Assembly: GCA_964454015.1 (NCBI GenBank)
Contig: CAYVQF010000041.1
Span: 1 to 52,780 of the forward strand
Direction: 5' to 3'
From: CAYVQF01 sp964454015
GTDB lineage: Bacteria > Myxococcota_A > Bradymonadia > UBA4248
DNA length: 52,780 bases
The notes beneath the pieces were generated by a model. It was not told where the DNA came from. It saw only the letters and a program-made list of their open reading frames with translations, and made no database searches. A program made the position numbers and the translations under genes. This document shows positions 23,873 to 32,202 of this stretch, in pieces; the stretch's first letter is position 1, and the number at the start of each line of letters is the position of its first letter.

Positions 23873-25367
23873 GTGGGTGCAGAAGAACGCCGTGATCTAC
23901 CCCAATAAGTGCGCCGTCAAGTCAGGCGAGCAAGCTTTCACCTACACCGAGATGGCGGAGCGGATGCACCGCATCGCCAACGGACTCAAAGGGCTGGGGC
24001 TGGCCAAAGGCGACCGGGTCATGCTCTATCTCCTGAACGGCATCGAGTACGTCGAAGCCGTCTTCGCTTGCTCCGCCATCGGCCTCATCGCCGTGCCCCT
24101 CAACTGGCGCCTGGGCCAACCCGAGATGGCCTTCATCGTCGAAGACTGCGGGCCCAAAGTGATGATCCACCACGCCGCCTTTGCCAAACGGGCCAAAGCG
24201 CTCCAGGAAGGCGCCAAGCATGAGCTACACCTCATCGAGGTCAAAGAAGGGGGCGGCGCCTCGGCCTACGAGTCCTTCATCGCCGCCGCGGCCCCCGACA
24301 ACGCCATCGATCCCGCCGTCGGCGGCGACGATCCCCACCTCATCATGTACACCGCCGGCACCACGGGCGATCCCAAGGGCGTGGTCCTGAGCCACGCCAA
24401 CTGCTTCTGGCAGTCCGTCAACGGCTGGGCCCTCGGGGTCTCGCCCAGCGCCATCTCACTGGTGCTCTTGCCCCTCTTCCACGTCGGCGGCCTCAACGGC
24501 TCGGTCACGCCCATGATTCACATCGGCGCCACCTGCATCCTGCCACCCAAGTTCGACGTCGAGGACACCTTGCGCACCATGGAGCGCGAGCAGGTGACCG
24601 GCATGGTCGCCGTGCCCGCGGTCTACCAGATGATGTACGAGCACCCCCTCTTTGCCACCACCGATCTGTCGCGGATCGAGGCCTTCATCTCCGGTGGCGC
24701 CCCCTTGAGTTACGACCTCATCTCCAAGTACCACGAACGCGGCCTCGAATTCCGTCAGGGTTACGGTCTGACCGAGACCTCGCCCGGCGCCACGGGCATG
24801 GGCCCCGGAGAGTGCCTCAATAAGGCCGGCACGGCGGGCCGCCCCTGTCTCTACGTCGACATCCGCATCGTCGACGACAACGATCAGCCCCTGCCCATGG
24901 GCCAAGCAGGCGAGGTGGTGATCCGCGGCCCCAACGTCATGCTCGGCTACTGGCAACGCCCCGAAGAGACGGCCAAGGCCATCCGCGACGGCTGGTTCCA
25001 CTCCGGGGACATCGGCTACCTCGACGCGGACAACTTCCTGACCCTGGTCGATCGCAAGAAAGACATGATCATCTCGGGCGGCGAGAATGTTTACCCCGCC
25101 GAAATCGAAAAACTCCTCGCCGGGCACCCGGACATCCAAGACGTGGCGGTCGTCGCGCGCCCTGACGCCAAGTGGGGGGAGGTCCCCGTGGCGGTGGTCG
25201 TGGCCCGGGCTGGCGCGGCGCTGAGCGCCGACAGTGTGCTGGAGATGTGCAACGCCCACCTGGCCCGCTACAAGGTCCCCAAGGCGGTCATCTTCAAAGA
25301 CAGCCTGCCGCGCAACGCCGCAGGCAAGCTGGTCAAAGCGGAGATCCGCAAGATGGTCAACGACTAA
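23844..25367 (+). CDS. Acyl-CoA synthetase (AMP-forming fatty-acid-CoA ligase family)
   Basis: The 507-aa protein is an ANL-superfamily adenylating enzyme that activates a carboxylic acid as acyl-AMP and transfers it to CoA. Motifs in order: YTAGTTGDPKGVVLSH (P-loop-like A3), GYGLTETSPGA (A5), GWFHSGDIGYLD (A7), VDRKKDMIISGGENVYPAEIE (A8 hinge region), and PRNAAGKLVKAEI with the catalytic Lys (A10). Chain-length specificity cannot be read. ATG 23844, six bases after GAGGAG, is preferred to an upstream ATG at 23796 inside murB. The 29-base overlap with murB indicates coupled expression in a pgm-murB-ligase operon. Confidence 0.93.
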   Translation: MAELKVNVGEWVQKNAVIYPNKCAVKSGEQAFTYTEMAERMHRIANGLKGLGLAKGDRVMLYLLNGIEYVEAVFACSAIGLIAVPLNWRLGQPEMAFIVEDCGPKVMIHHAAFAKRAKALQEGAKHELHLIEVKEGGGASAYESFIAAAAPDNAIDPAVGGDDPHLIMYTAGTTGDPKGVVLSHANCFWQSVNGWALGVSPSAISLVLLPLFHVGGLNGSVTPMIHIGATCILPPKFDVEDTLRTMEREQVTGMVAVPAVYQMMYEHPLFATTDLSRIEAFISGGAPLSYDLISKYHERGLEFRQGYGLTETSPGATGMGPGECLNKAGTAGRPCLYVDIRIVDDNDQPLPMGQAGEVVIRGPNVMLGYWQRPEETAKAIRDGWFHSGDIGYLDADNFLTLVDRKKDMIISGGENVYPAEIEKLLAGHPDIQDVAVVARPDAKWGEVPVAVVVARAGAALSADSVLEMCNAHLARYKVPKAVIFKDSLPRNAAGKLVKAEIRKMVND

Positions 25368-25431
25368 GCGCCCTGAGGGGAGGGCCGCGCCCCCTAGGCC
25401 GCCCCTCCCGATCCGTTAGGTGGCGCCACTT

Positions 25432-26960
25432 TCAGCGCGTGCGCCCCCGTTGGAGGCCCTTGACCCGCTTGGGCGCACAGTCCTGGCCAGGAGGACAAGC
25501 GGCCTCGTCCTCGTCGTCTGCTTGGTCAGGATCCTCACTTTCTTCACCCTCTTGTGGGGCATCCTGACCTTTGGTCTGCCCTGGGCGCTTGATCTTACTG
25601 CCACGCTCGCGCGCCGGCGCCGGGTCAGCGGCCTTCTCGTTGCGCTCCCGTTCCAGGCGCTCCCGCTCGGCCTGCTCGTTGCGCTCCCGTTCTTTGCGCT
25701 CGCGTTCGGCCTGGGCTGCCCGTTCATGCTCCTGACGATCCCGCGCAGCCTTCTCGTTGCGCTCGCGCTCCTGGCGTTCCTTCTCGGCCTTCTCGTTGCG
25801 CTCCCGTTCTTTGCGCTCGCGTTCGGCCTGGCTTGCCCGTTCATGCTCCTGACGATCCCGCTCGGCCTTCTCGTTGCGCTCGCGCTCCTGGCGTTCCCGC
25901 TCGGCCTTCTCGTTGCGCTCCCGTTCTTTGCGCTCACGTTCGGCCTGGCTTGCCCGTTCATGCTCCTGACGATCCCGCTCGGCCTTCTCGTNNNNNNNNN
26001 NNNNNNNNNNNNNNNNNNNNNNNNNNNNNNNNNNNNNNNNNNNNNNNNNNNNNNNNNNNNNNNNNNNNNNNNNNNNNNNNNNNNNNNNNNNTCGGCCTTC
26101 TCGTTGCGCTCCCGTTCTTGGCGCTCCTGTTCGGCCTTCTCTTTGCGAGCCCCAGGCTTGAAGCGCTCCTCTTTCTCACGCCCCTCCCCCTTGGTGCGCC
26201 ACTCGTTCGCGCGGCGGATGGCTTCTCGCTGTTCTTCGGCGTTCAAGCGGCCTTGATTGGGCGGCAAGGCGCTGGTGTCGTTGCTGGCCTCATCTGGACG
26301 CAGGGCGGGTCCAACGGGGAAGGAGAAGCCGTCTTTGGTTCTGCCCCGACGACCAATCGTGGACGACTCACCGTAGAGCTTCTCGTTCATGGGCAAGGGT
26401 TGCAAGTGGTCTTTGAGGTTGCGGGCAAAGAGGTGGTCGCGGTGGACGAAGCGCCAGCCGCGCCAAGCGCGGTGAGGTGTTCCGTCGCGGGAGAGAGGGG
26501 CCCAGCCGATCCACTTCCCCACCTCACGCCATTCGACCCAGGCAGGGCCCCAGTCGAGATCGGGCAACCACACCCAGCGATCCCTGTAATGCCAACGACC
26601 GTAGTGGGTGACGGCCCAGCCGATTTCGTCGAGGGCCACCCAGGTCACCCCCTGATCCGTGGCCAGCCAGTAGCCGTCTCCGTAGGGGAAGTAGTCCTGC
26701 TGGTTCGGTAAAAAGACCCAGCCCAGTTCTGGATCGTCGAGCCAGGTGCCATGCGGTGAGAGGGCGGCAATGAAAAACCAGATATCGGGCACACTCTCGC
26801 CGTAAGCGTCGTCGACCTCGAGGTAAGACTCCTCGACCTCAACGCCCCCCTCAGGGCCACCCGCGCCGCCGACCACCGGCGCTGGATAGCGATGATTCAC
26901 GGTGTAACTAGGTCCGCACGAAACACCCAACAATGCCACAAGGACCCACAGCTTACGCAC
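25432..26960 (-). CDS. DUF6600-type lipoprotein with long Glu/Arg repeat tail, interrupted by an assembly gap
   Basis: GTG 26960 has GGAGG five bases upstream. The product starts with a lipoprotein signal (VLVALLGVSCGPSY) and an acidic linker. A Trp-rich DUF6600 domain follows (about residues 58-160: LSPHGTWLDDPELGWVFLP, YGRWHYRDRWVWLPDLDWGP, GKWIGWAPL). From about residue 240 the protein is a charged repeat of Glu, Arg, Gln and Asn with a 39-residue unit. A run of 100 N lies inside it and shifts the apparent frame. With the frame restored by the repeat itself, the protein ends at the TGA at 25432-25434 with an acidic stretch and CPPGQDCAPKR. The true gap length should be 2 modulo 3. The repeat probably forms a long single helix spanning periplasm or surface; this is inferred. 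Confidence 0.85.
25635..26140 (-). repeat. 117-bp coding tandem repeat (39-aa Glu/Arg unit)
   Basis: On the minus strand this encodes units built from ERDRQEHERASQAERERK, ERERNEK and AERERQERERNEK. The DNA block starting GCCTTCTCGTTGCGCTCGCG on the plus strand recurs at 25747 and 25864, and its beginning again at 25981, which is a 117-bp period. A 13-residue sub-unit is repeated inside each unit. The array is too uniform for short-read assembly, which explains the adjoining gap; copy number is therefore unknown. Confidence 0.88.
25992..26091. other. Assembly gap of 100 N inside the coding repeat
   Basis: Exactly 100 N, the usual placeholder for a gap of unknown size. It sits in the middle of the 117-bp repeat array. 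The reading frame differs by one base before and after, so the apparent frameshift in this gene is an artefact of the placeholder length. Confidence 0.98.
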
Positions 26961-27052
26961 GACACCCTCCGAAATACACGGGAATCAGGTGAGTTTTCGC
27001 CGACCACCCGTACACGGCGACGATAACGGCAACGGACGCCACTATGGCAGGA

Positions 27053-28846
27053 CTATTCATCTTCTTGACGTGCGTTCAGCACCACGGGGTAGCGGACCTG
27101 AATCCACCCATCCACGGGCGGCGCAAAGCGGGCCGCATCGAGGACCTCGAGAAAACACCGTTGCGCCTCGAGATTGGGCAGGTTGCCCTCCTCGATGCGG
27201 CCATCGTAGACCTCCCCTTCGGGACCAATGGCAAAAGAGAGCAGCACGTGTCCAGCCACCCCCGGCGTCACGACCAGAGCCTCCTCGAAGCACAGTCGCC
27301 ACTGGGGCATGATCCGCGCCACCCCTTGGCCAAGGGCGGCCTGTGGGTCAGCGATGCGGCTTGCCGGGCAGCCACGACCTTGGAGCTCGAGGTCAGCGAC
27401 GCCACCCGGCGCACAGGCGCACATCCCGCGCGCGCCGACGGGCACGAGACCCGGGGTGCAGCAGGCCACGAGCTCCCCCTTGCGGTCGCACCACGCGCGC
27501 AACGCCTCAGAGCTACACTGCCCCCTTTGGGGCACGCACGGGCGTCGAAATGGCGAGGCCTTAAGGGGCTCGGCAGCAAAATCAAAGACCGCCGGCGCGG
27601 ACTCATCCGTGGGCGTTGGCGTCTGGAGCGGCACGGGCTGGGGAAGCGCTGTGAGCGCAGGCGTCTGGACCGGCGCAGGCCTGGGATCAGCAGAGGGGGG
27701 CGACGGCTTCAGCCATAGCCACCCACCCACGCTCACCCCGGCGAGCAAGAGGGCGATCCCCAGGACCACGCCCCAGCGCCGCAAGGGGGGCGGTGCAGAT
27801 CGCACCGCCGCCGGAGCCACCGGCGCCACCCGGGCATTCGCCCGGGTGGCCGCACCATCAGGGAGCCGCGGCGCCGAAAGTCCAGCCGTGGCGCTCAGCC
27901 GCTCCAGCTCTGCCAACGCCGCTCGAGCGCTAGGAAAACGCGCCTCAGGCGCCTTGGCCATCATCCGCTCCACCCAGGCACACAGCGCTGGCGGCGTATC
28001 AGTCCCCACGCGCGCGGCCAAGGGCGGCGGCGCCACGTTGACATGCAGGTGCGCCAAGGCCGCCATGGTGTCGGCCGAGAAAACGGGCGCCCCCGTGAGT
28101 AGATGATAGGCCGTGCAGCCCAGGCCGTAGAGGTCGGCCGCTGGCCCCACGGCCAAGCCATTCCACTGCTCGGGCGCCATGGTCTGGGGCGAACCCAAGA
28201 CCCCGCGGGTGTCGACGCCACCGCCGCTCAGGGCGCGGGAGATGCCAAAATCGGTGACCTTGACGAAATCTTCGGCACCCGGAAGGGAAGTGAGCAGAAT
28301 ATTGGCGGGTTTGATGTCCCGGTGCACGATCCGCGCCGGGCTCTCGTGGGCTTCCCACAGGGCGCGACAGATCTGGATGAGGATAGGCACCACCCGCTGC
28401 CACGGCAGCGGCCCGTCGCGCGCCACCAAAGCGTCGAGGCTGATGCCGTCGACGAACTCCATGACCAAATAGTGCAGCCCCTGCGCGACCCCACAGTCGA
28501 AGACCCGCACCGTGTTGGGGTGAGCCAGGCTGGCGGCGTTGCGCGCCTCCACCTCGAAGCGCGTCCGGGCCTTCGCCCCTACCTGCGCGGCCAGCACCTT
28601 GATGGCCAGCGTCCCCCCGGTCACCACATGGCTCACCCGGTAGAGGCGCCCCATCCCCCCTTCACCGACCAGCGCCTCGACCCTGTACTTTTCGGCGAAG
28701 CGCTGCCCCGGCACGAGCTGAGTCTCCCTGTCGGCCGCATACAGGGCCACGAGCTCCGCTTCGAAGGTGTCTTCACCCCCAAGATCCTCGGCGGTCGCCA
28801 CCGGCCCCGTCGCTGCATCTTCGGGCTGGGCCTCGTCTCGCCTCAT
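27053..28846 (-). CDS. Transmembrane Ser/Thr kinase with AgmX/PglI-type C-terminal module
   Basis: The 597-aa protein (ATG 28846, GGGGAG six bases upstream) has an acidic N-terminal extension of about 50 residues and then a Hanks-type kinase: GEGGMG (61-66), AIK with Lys 83, HRD (175-177), DFG (199-201), APEQW. A TM helix lies at about 357-378. The extracytoplasmic part has a Pro/Thr-rich linker, a Cys-rich stretch (RPCVPQRGQCSS, CDRKGELVACC) and a C-terminal AgmX/PglI-type module (about 505-597: PQWRLCFEE, GHVLLSFAIGPEGEV, WIQVRYPVVL). The same module occurs twice in the divergent gene at 29065-29781. The frame upstream of ATG 28846, open to 29062, covers the promoter region and is not used. 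Confidence 0.92.
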   Translation of the reverse strand: MRRDEAQPEDAATGPVATAEDLGGEDTFEAELVALYAADRETQLVPGQRFAEKYRVEALVGEGGMGRLYRVSHVVTGGTLAIKVLAAQVGAKARTRFEVEARNAASLAHPNTVRVFDCGVAQGLHYLVMEFVDGISLDALVARDGPLPWQRVVPILIQICRALWEAHESPARIVHRDIKPANILLTSLPGAEDFVKVTDFGISRALSGGGVDTRGVLGSPQTMAPEQWNGLAVGPAADLYGLGCTAYHLLTGAPVFSADTMAALAHLHVNVAPPPLAARVGTDTPPALCAWVERMMAKAPEARFPSARAALAELERLSATAGLSAPRLPDGAATRANARVAPVAPAAVRSAPPPLRRWGVVLGIALLLAGVSVGGWLWLKPSPPSADPRPAPVQTPALTALPQPVPLQTPTPTDESAPAVFDFAAEPLKASPFRRPCVPQRGQCSSEALRAWCDRKGELVACCTPGLVPVGARGMCACAPGGVADLELQGRGCPASRIADPQAALGQGVARIMPQWRLCFEEALVVTPGVAGHVLLSFAIGPEGEVYDGRIEEGNLPNLEAQRCFLEVLDAARFAPPVDGWIQVRYPVVLNARQEDE

Positions 28847-29064
28847 GCAACTCCCCTCACAGGGCCGTGCCGGCCTGGGTTCACCTCCTTGGCACGCTAC
28901 ACAAGCCACGCCACAGCGACAAGCCCAACGGACGTGGATCAAAAATGAAAAAATGCACAACTGGCTGTCACATCCCGGTCGCGCCTGTACCTCAAGGAGC
29001 AGATGGCGCAACATGTGGCTCGACGCCGCGTTCGTACCTGCGCCCCATTTATGGGAGACCACCG

Positions 29065-29781
29065 ATGAAGACTCATGGCACCTTGAAATTTTCTGCGCTC
29101 CTCGTCTGCTTGGCGCTCTTCGCCACCGCCGGAGTGGCCGGCGCCCACGCGCAAGAGGCCGCCAAAGGTCGCGACAAAGACGCTCTGGCCCAGACCATCC
29201 GCGCCCAGGCAGCGGCCGTTCGCCACTGCTACGCCGATCTCCTTGGCCAGCAGCCGGAGGCCAGCGGGCGGCTGCTCCTGGTCCTGCAGATTGAAGCCAG
29301 TGGCAAGGTCAGCGGACTCAGCATCGCAGAGAACGATTTTGATGCGCCCCTCTTCGCCGATTGTGTCACCGCTGCGGCGCTGCAGTGGCGCTTTGCCGAG
29401 GTCCCCGGTGGCGGCGTGGTCGAGGTCCGCTGGCCCTATGTGTTCAGCCCCGCTGATTTCCAGCTCGGCAGCCTCGACCGTGAGGTGATCCGCAGCACCT
29501 TCGCCGAGCATCGCAAACACATGCGGCTTTGCTACGAGCGCGTCCTCCACACAAACCCCGATTTCTCGGTCAAGCTGGTCGCCCGCTTCCTCATCGACCG
29601 CGAGGGAGTCACTCAAGAAATCGTCATTGAGAGGCAGAATCTCGATGGCACCGCGGTCATAGCCGTGCCAGATTTCGAAGCTTGTATCGCCGCAGCGATC
29701 GGCCAAATGCGCTTCGAAGCCCCCAAAGGCAACGGCGTGGTGCAGGTGAGCTATCCCTTGGTCTTCTCCACCAAGGAATGA
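29065..29781 (+). CDS. Secreted protein with two AgmX/PglI-type modules
   Basis: The 238-aa product has a signal peptide (FSALLVCLALFATAGVAGAHAQ) and two copies of an 80-90 residue module. Copy 1 has RHCYADLL, GRLLLVLQIEASGKV, ALQWRFAEVPGG and VEVRWPYVFS. Copy 2 has RLCYERVLHTNP, VKLVARFLIDREGV, IGQMRFEAPKGNG and VQVSYPLVFS. This is the AgmX/PglI C-terminal (TonB-C-like) fold known from myxobacterial gliding and adventurous-motility proteins, with a Cys after the first helix and a second Cys later. ATG 29065 has GGGAG eight bases upstream. It shares a 218-base divergent region with the kinase at 27053-28846, which carries the same module, so the pair probably works together. Confidence 0.86.
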   Translation: MKTHGTLKFSALLVCLALFATAGVAGAHAQEAAKGRDKDALAQTIRAQAAAVRHCYADLLGQQPEASGRLLLVLQIEASGKVSGLSIAENDFDAPLFADCVTAAALQWRFAEVPGGGVVEVRWPYVFSPADFQLGSLDREVIRSTFAEHRKHMRLCYERVLHTNPDFSVKLVARFLIDREGVTQEIVIERQNLDGTAVIAVPDFEACIAAAIGQMRFEAPKGNGVVQVSYPLVFSTKE

Positions 29782-29813
29782 CCCACCCAGACCTCACTGG
29801 CACCTGCCCGCCC

Positions 29814-31007
29814 TCAGGCGTCGATGGCGGTGCCCAGGGTCGCGTGTTTCGCTGCGATGCTATCGGCCAGGGCGTCCAGGGCGGCCATGGTCTCTGCCTT
29901 GGGGACGCCTTTGCACAGGACGGGATCGAGGATCTCCACCTTGAGATTCGAGACCAGCCCGGCGAGCTGCTCCACCATCTTGCCGCCCCAACCGAAGGAG
30001 CCGATCACCGAGAGGTAGCGGGCCTTGGGCCGCAGGGCATTGGCGAGCATGGCGGCGTAGGCGGCCTTGGGGTGGGCGCCGGTCAACACCACGGGCGAGC
30101 CTACGACGATGGTGGCGGCGTCGACCAGAAGCATGGCCAGCTTGCCGATGTCGGGCTCGGAGAGGTTGAACTGCTCCACCCGGAGGCCGCGCGCGATGCA
30201 GGCCTCCACCAGGTGGTTCACCATCAGCCGAGTGCTCTCGTGCATGGAGACATAGGGGATGAGGACCAGGTTCTCCGGTGGCGCCAGCATCCAGGTGCGA
30301 TAGGCCTCGATGATGCGCTGGGGCTGATCCCAGACCGGACCGTGGCTCGGGGCGATGATGGCGGGTTCCAGATCGGTCACGCGGCTGAAGTTCTTGGTGA
30401 TGATGGCCTTGAAGGGCATCATGATCTCGGCGTAGTAGCGCTTGGCGCCGAGCATCACCGCCGGGTCTTCCGCGGCGAAGAGATCGCTCGTAGCCAAGTG
30501 GGAGCCAAAGAGATCACATGAGAAGAGGAGCTTGCGCTCGGGCAACCAGGTGAGCATGGTCTCGGGCCAGTGCACCCAGGGGAAGTGGATGAACTCCAAA
30601 GTGAGGCCCCCGAGGTCACGACGCGCGCCGTGCGCAACGGCCTCGATGCGTTCCGCCGGGATATCCAGGAGGTCTTGCAGCATCCCTTTGGCTTTCTCCG
30701 TAGCGAGCACCGTCGCCATGGGGAAGGCGGCGAGCACCTGCGGGATGGCGCCAGAGTGATCTTGTTCGGCGTGGTGGGACACGATGTAGTCGATCTTGGT
30801 GACCCCGGCGTGGGCCAAGCGCGCGAGCAAGCCGTCGGCGAAGGGGGGATCGACGGCGTCGATGAGGACGGTCTTATCCCTGCCTTGCACCAAGTAGGCG
30901 TTGTAGCTGGTCCCGTCGGGCAGGGGGATGAGCTCATCGAAGAGACGGCGGTCCCAATCGATGGCGCCAACCCAATGAACACTTTCCACTATCTGACGTG
31001 CTTGCAT
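29814..31007 (-). CDS. Flavodiiron protein (FprA/A-type, O2 or NO reductase)
   Basis: The 397-aa protein has a metallo-beta-lactamase-like diiron domain followed by a flavodoxin domain. The diiron ligands are visible: H79-x-E81-x-D83-H84 (HHAEQDHSG), H146 (WVHWPET), D165 (CDLFGSH) and H222 (PSHGPVW). The flavodoxin half begins near residue 245 (LVLIPYVSMHESTRLM, VVGSPVVLTGAHPKAAY, GSFGWGGKMVEQL). Such enzymes reduce O2 to water or NO to N2O with electrons from rubredoxin or related donors and protect oxygen-sensitive cells. There is no extra rubredoxin domain. ATG 31007 follows AGGAG by eight bases. A GC-rich hairpin CTCGCCC-CTGC-GGGCGAG lies at 31045-31062 upstream. It could supply oxygen protection for enzymes such as the AOR in this window (inference). 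Confidence 0.94.
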   Translation of the reverse strand: MQARQIVESVHWVGAIDWDRRLFDELIPLPDGTSYNAYLVQGRDKTVLIDAVDPPFADGLLARLAHAGVTKIDYIVSHHAEQDHSGAIPQVLAAFPMATVLATEKAKGMLQDLLDIPAERIEAVAHGARRDLGGLTLEFIHFPWVHWPETMLTWLPERKLLFSCDLFGSHLATSDLFAAEDPAVMLGAKRYYAEIMMPFKAIITKNFSRVTDLEPAIIAPSHGPVWDQPQRIIEAYRTWMLAPPENLVLIPYVSMHESTRLMVNHLVEACIARGLRVEQFNLSEPDIGKLAMLLVDAATIVVGSPVVLTGAHPKAAYAAMLANALRPKARYLSVIGSFGWGGKMVEQLAGLVSNLKVEILDPVLCKGVPKAETMAALDALADSIAAKHATLGTAIDA

Positions 31008-31212
31008 GCCTTGAACTCCTTGTTGCCAACTTGAGAGGTTGGGCTCGCCCCTGCGGGCGAGTCCGCCTCGGGTGCTCAGGCCAAGAAACTAAGGCCGCAC
31101 CTCGGCTGGTGCAAGCCATCGCCGACGACGGGAAAGGCGAAGCGGCGAAGCGCCCCAACGCCCCCCAGCCCGGCGGCGCATGGGCGCCACCTCGCCACGC
31201 CCCTGGGCGTCA

Positions 31213-31863
31213 TCAGAGAAAGTAGCGCCAGAGAAAATCCGTGGCCGCACCGCAGCGCTGCCGGTTCAGGCCAATGCGCCGGCCCCGCCCAATGGGCCCC
31301 AGAGGCGGCTCAGCCAGCGCCCAGATCTCCACCGCATCGCCTAGCCACGCGCCGCTGTGGCTCAGGTCCAGCCCCAGCGCCTGCGCCACCTTGCCCGGGC
31401 CGTCCATCAAGCCCGCGCGGCGCCGCCCCCGCGCTTGGGCCATGGCCTCGAGGCCCAACAGCGGCTCACAGCGGCGTATCAGCAGCGCCCCTGGGGCGTC
31501 GCTGTCGCCCGCGCGCAGGTTCAGGCAGTGGTGCATCCCGTAAACCAAATAAACATAGAGGCGCCCTGGCTCGGCAAACATCGGCCAGGTGCGCGCCGTG
31601 GCCCGTCCCGAGCGGGCGTGGCTCGCCAGGTCCCCCGTGCCTTCGTAAGCCTCGACCTCGGTGATCGCGCCGGCCCGCACCGCGCCATCGACCTCGCGGA
31701 CGAGCACCTTGCCGAGCAGATCCAGCGCCACCTCGTGGACGGAGCGGGCAAAGAAGGACGGCGCCACCACCCGCTCCGCGGCGAGGACGCGCCGCGCCGC
31801 GGCGCGGATGGCGCTGGGCGTAGGAGCTAGGTCCACATCGTCCTCAGGGCAAAGGCCTCTCAT
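31213..31863 (-). CDS. mpg: DNA-3-methyladenine glycosylase (AAG/MPG family)
   Basis: The 216-aa protein is of the AAG fold that excises alkylated purines in base-excision repair (EC 3.2.2.21). Conserved segments are FFARSVHEVALDLLGKVLV, the catalytic Glu segment ITEVEAYEGTGDLASHA, the intercalating-loop YVYLVYGMHHCLNL, GALLIRRCEPL, MDGPGKVAQALG and a C-terminal FLWRYFL. The first 30 residues are not conserved in the family, and the start at ATG 31863 has only a weak GGTAA, so a shorter form is possible. It is on the same strand as the flavodiiron gene 205 bases downstream. Confidence 0.92.
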   Translation of the reverse strand: MRGLCPEDDVDLAPTPSAIRAAARRVLAAERVVAPSFFARSVHEVALDLLGKVLVREVDGAVRAGAITEVEAYEGTGDLASHARSGRATARTWPMFAEPGRLYVYLVYGMHHCLNLRAGDSDAPGALLIRRCEPLLGLEAMAQARGRRRAGLMDGPGKVAQALGLDLSHSGAWLGDAVEIWALAEPPLGPIGRGRRIGLNRQRCGAATDFLWRYFL

Positions 31864-32202
31864 GGCTTACCAAAGTCTGGGCGCGGAGCCTCTGTCGCGG
31901 GCGTTCTGCGCCTCTCTTCACGCATCCGCAGAGGATCATGCCGTCTCCCCCAGCCGAACACAACAGGTCGCGGCACCTCCCACAAGGTACTCGGCGAGCG
32001 CCGCGATCGCAGCGCTCGCCGGGACCGACATCAGCGCCGGAGGCGTCCCAATAGGTTGACATCACGCCAACATTTCTTTACCAGTCCTCGGCGCTGGCGG
32101 ATGGCACCGCCTTTCTACGTGACCCCAATGACAGGTGTGCTGGTGCGTGACTGCTCTCCCTCCTCTTACCTGCCCCCCTCCCGCTCTGCTGGCAGGGCGT
32201 GG
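31864..32202. other. Divergent intergenic region with a candidate promoter, no gene seen
   Basis: There is no convincing gene between mpg and the FGE-type lipoprotein. TTGACA at 32056-32061 is a perfect -35 consensus, and 17 bases later TACCAG (32079-32084) is a weak -10. It would fire towards the lipoprotein gene. The rest shows nothing I can name. Confidence 0.5.
32056..32084 (+). promoter_or_regulatory. Candidate sigma-70-type promoter for the FGE-domain lipoprotein
   Basis: TTGACA at 32056-32061 and TACCAG at 32079-32084 with a 17-base spacer. The -35 is perfect, while the -10 matches three of six positions. If real, transcription would begin near 32091 and the coding start must lie downstream, which supports ATG 32128 or 32203 rather than upstream starts. 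Confidence 0.35.

Noticed and set aside
25416..26091. A genuine frameshift or pseudogene in the DUF6600 gene
   Set aside because: The change of frame coincides with the 100-N placeholder, and the repeat itself shows the correct frame after it.
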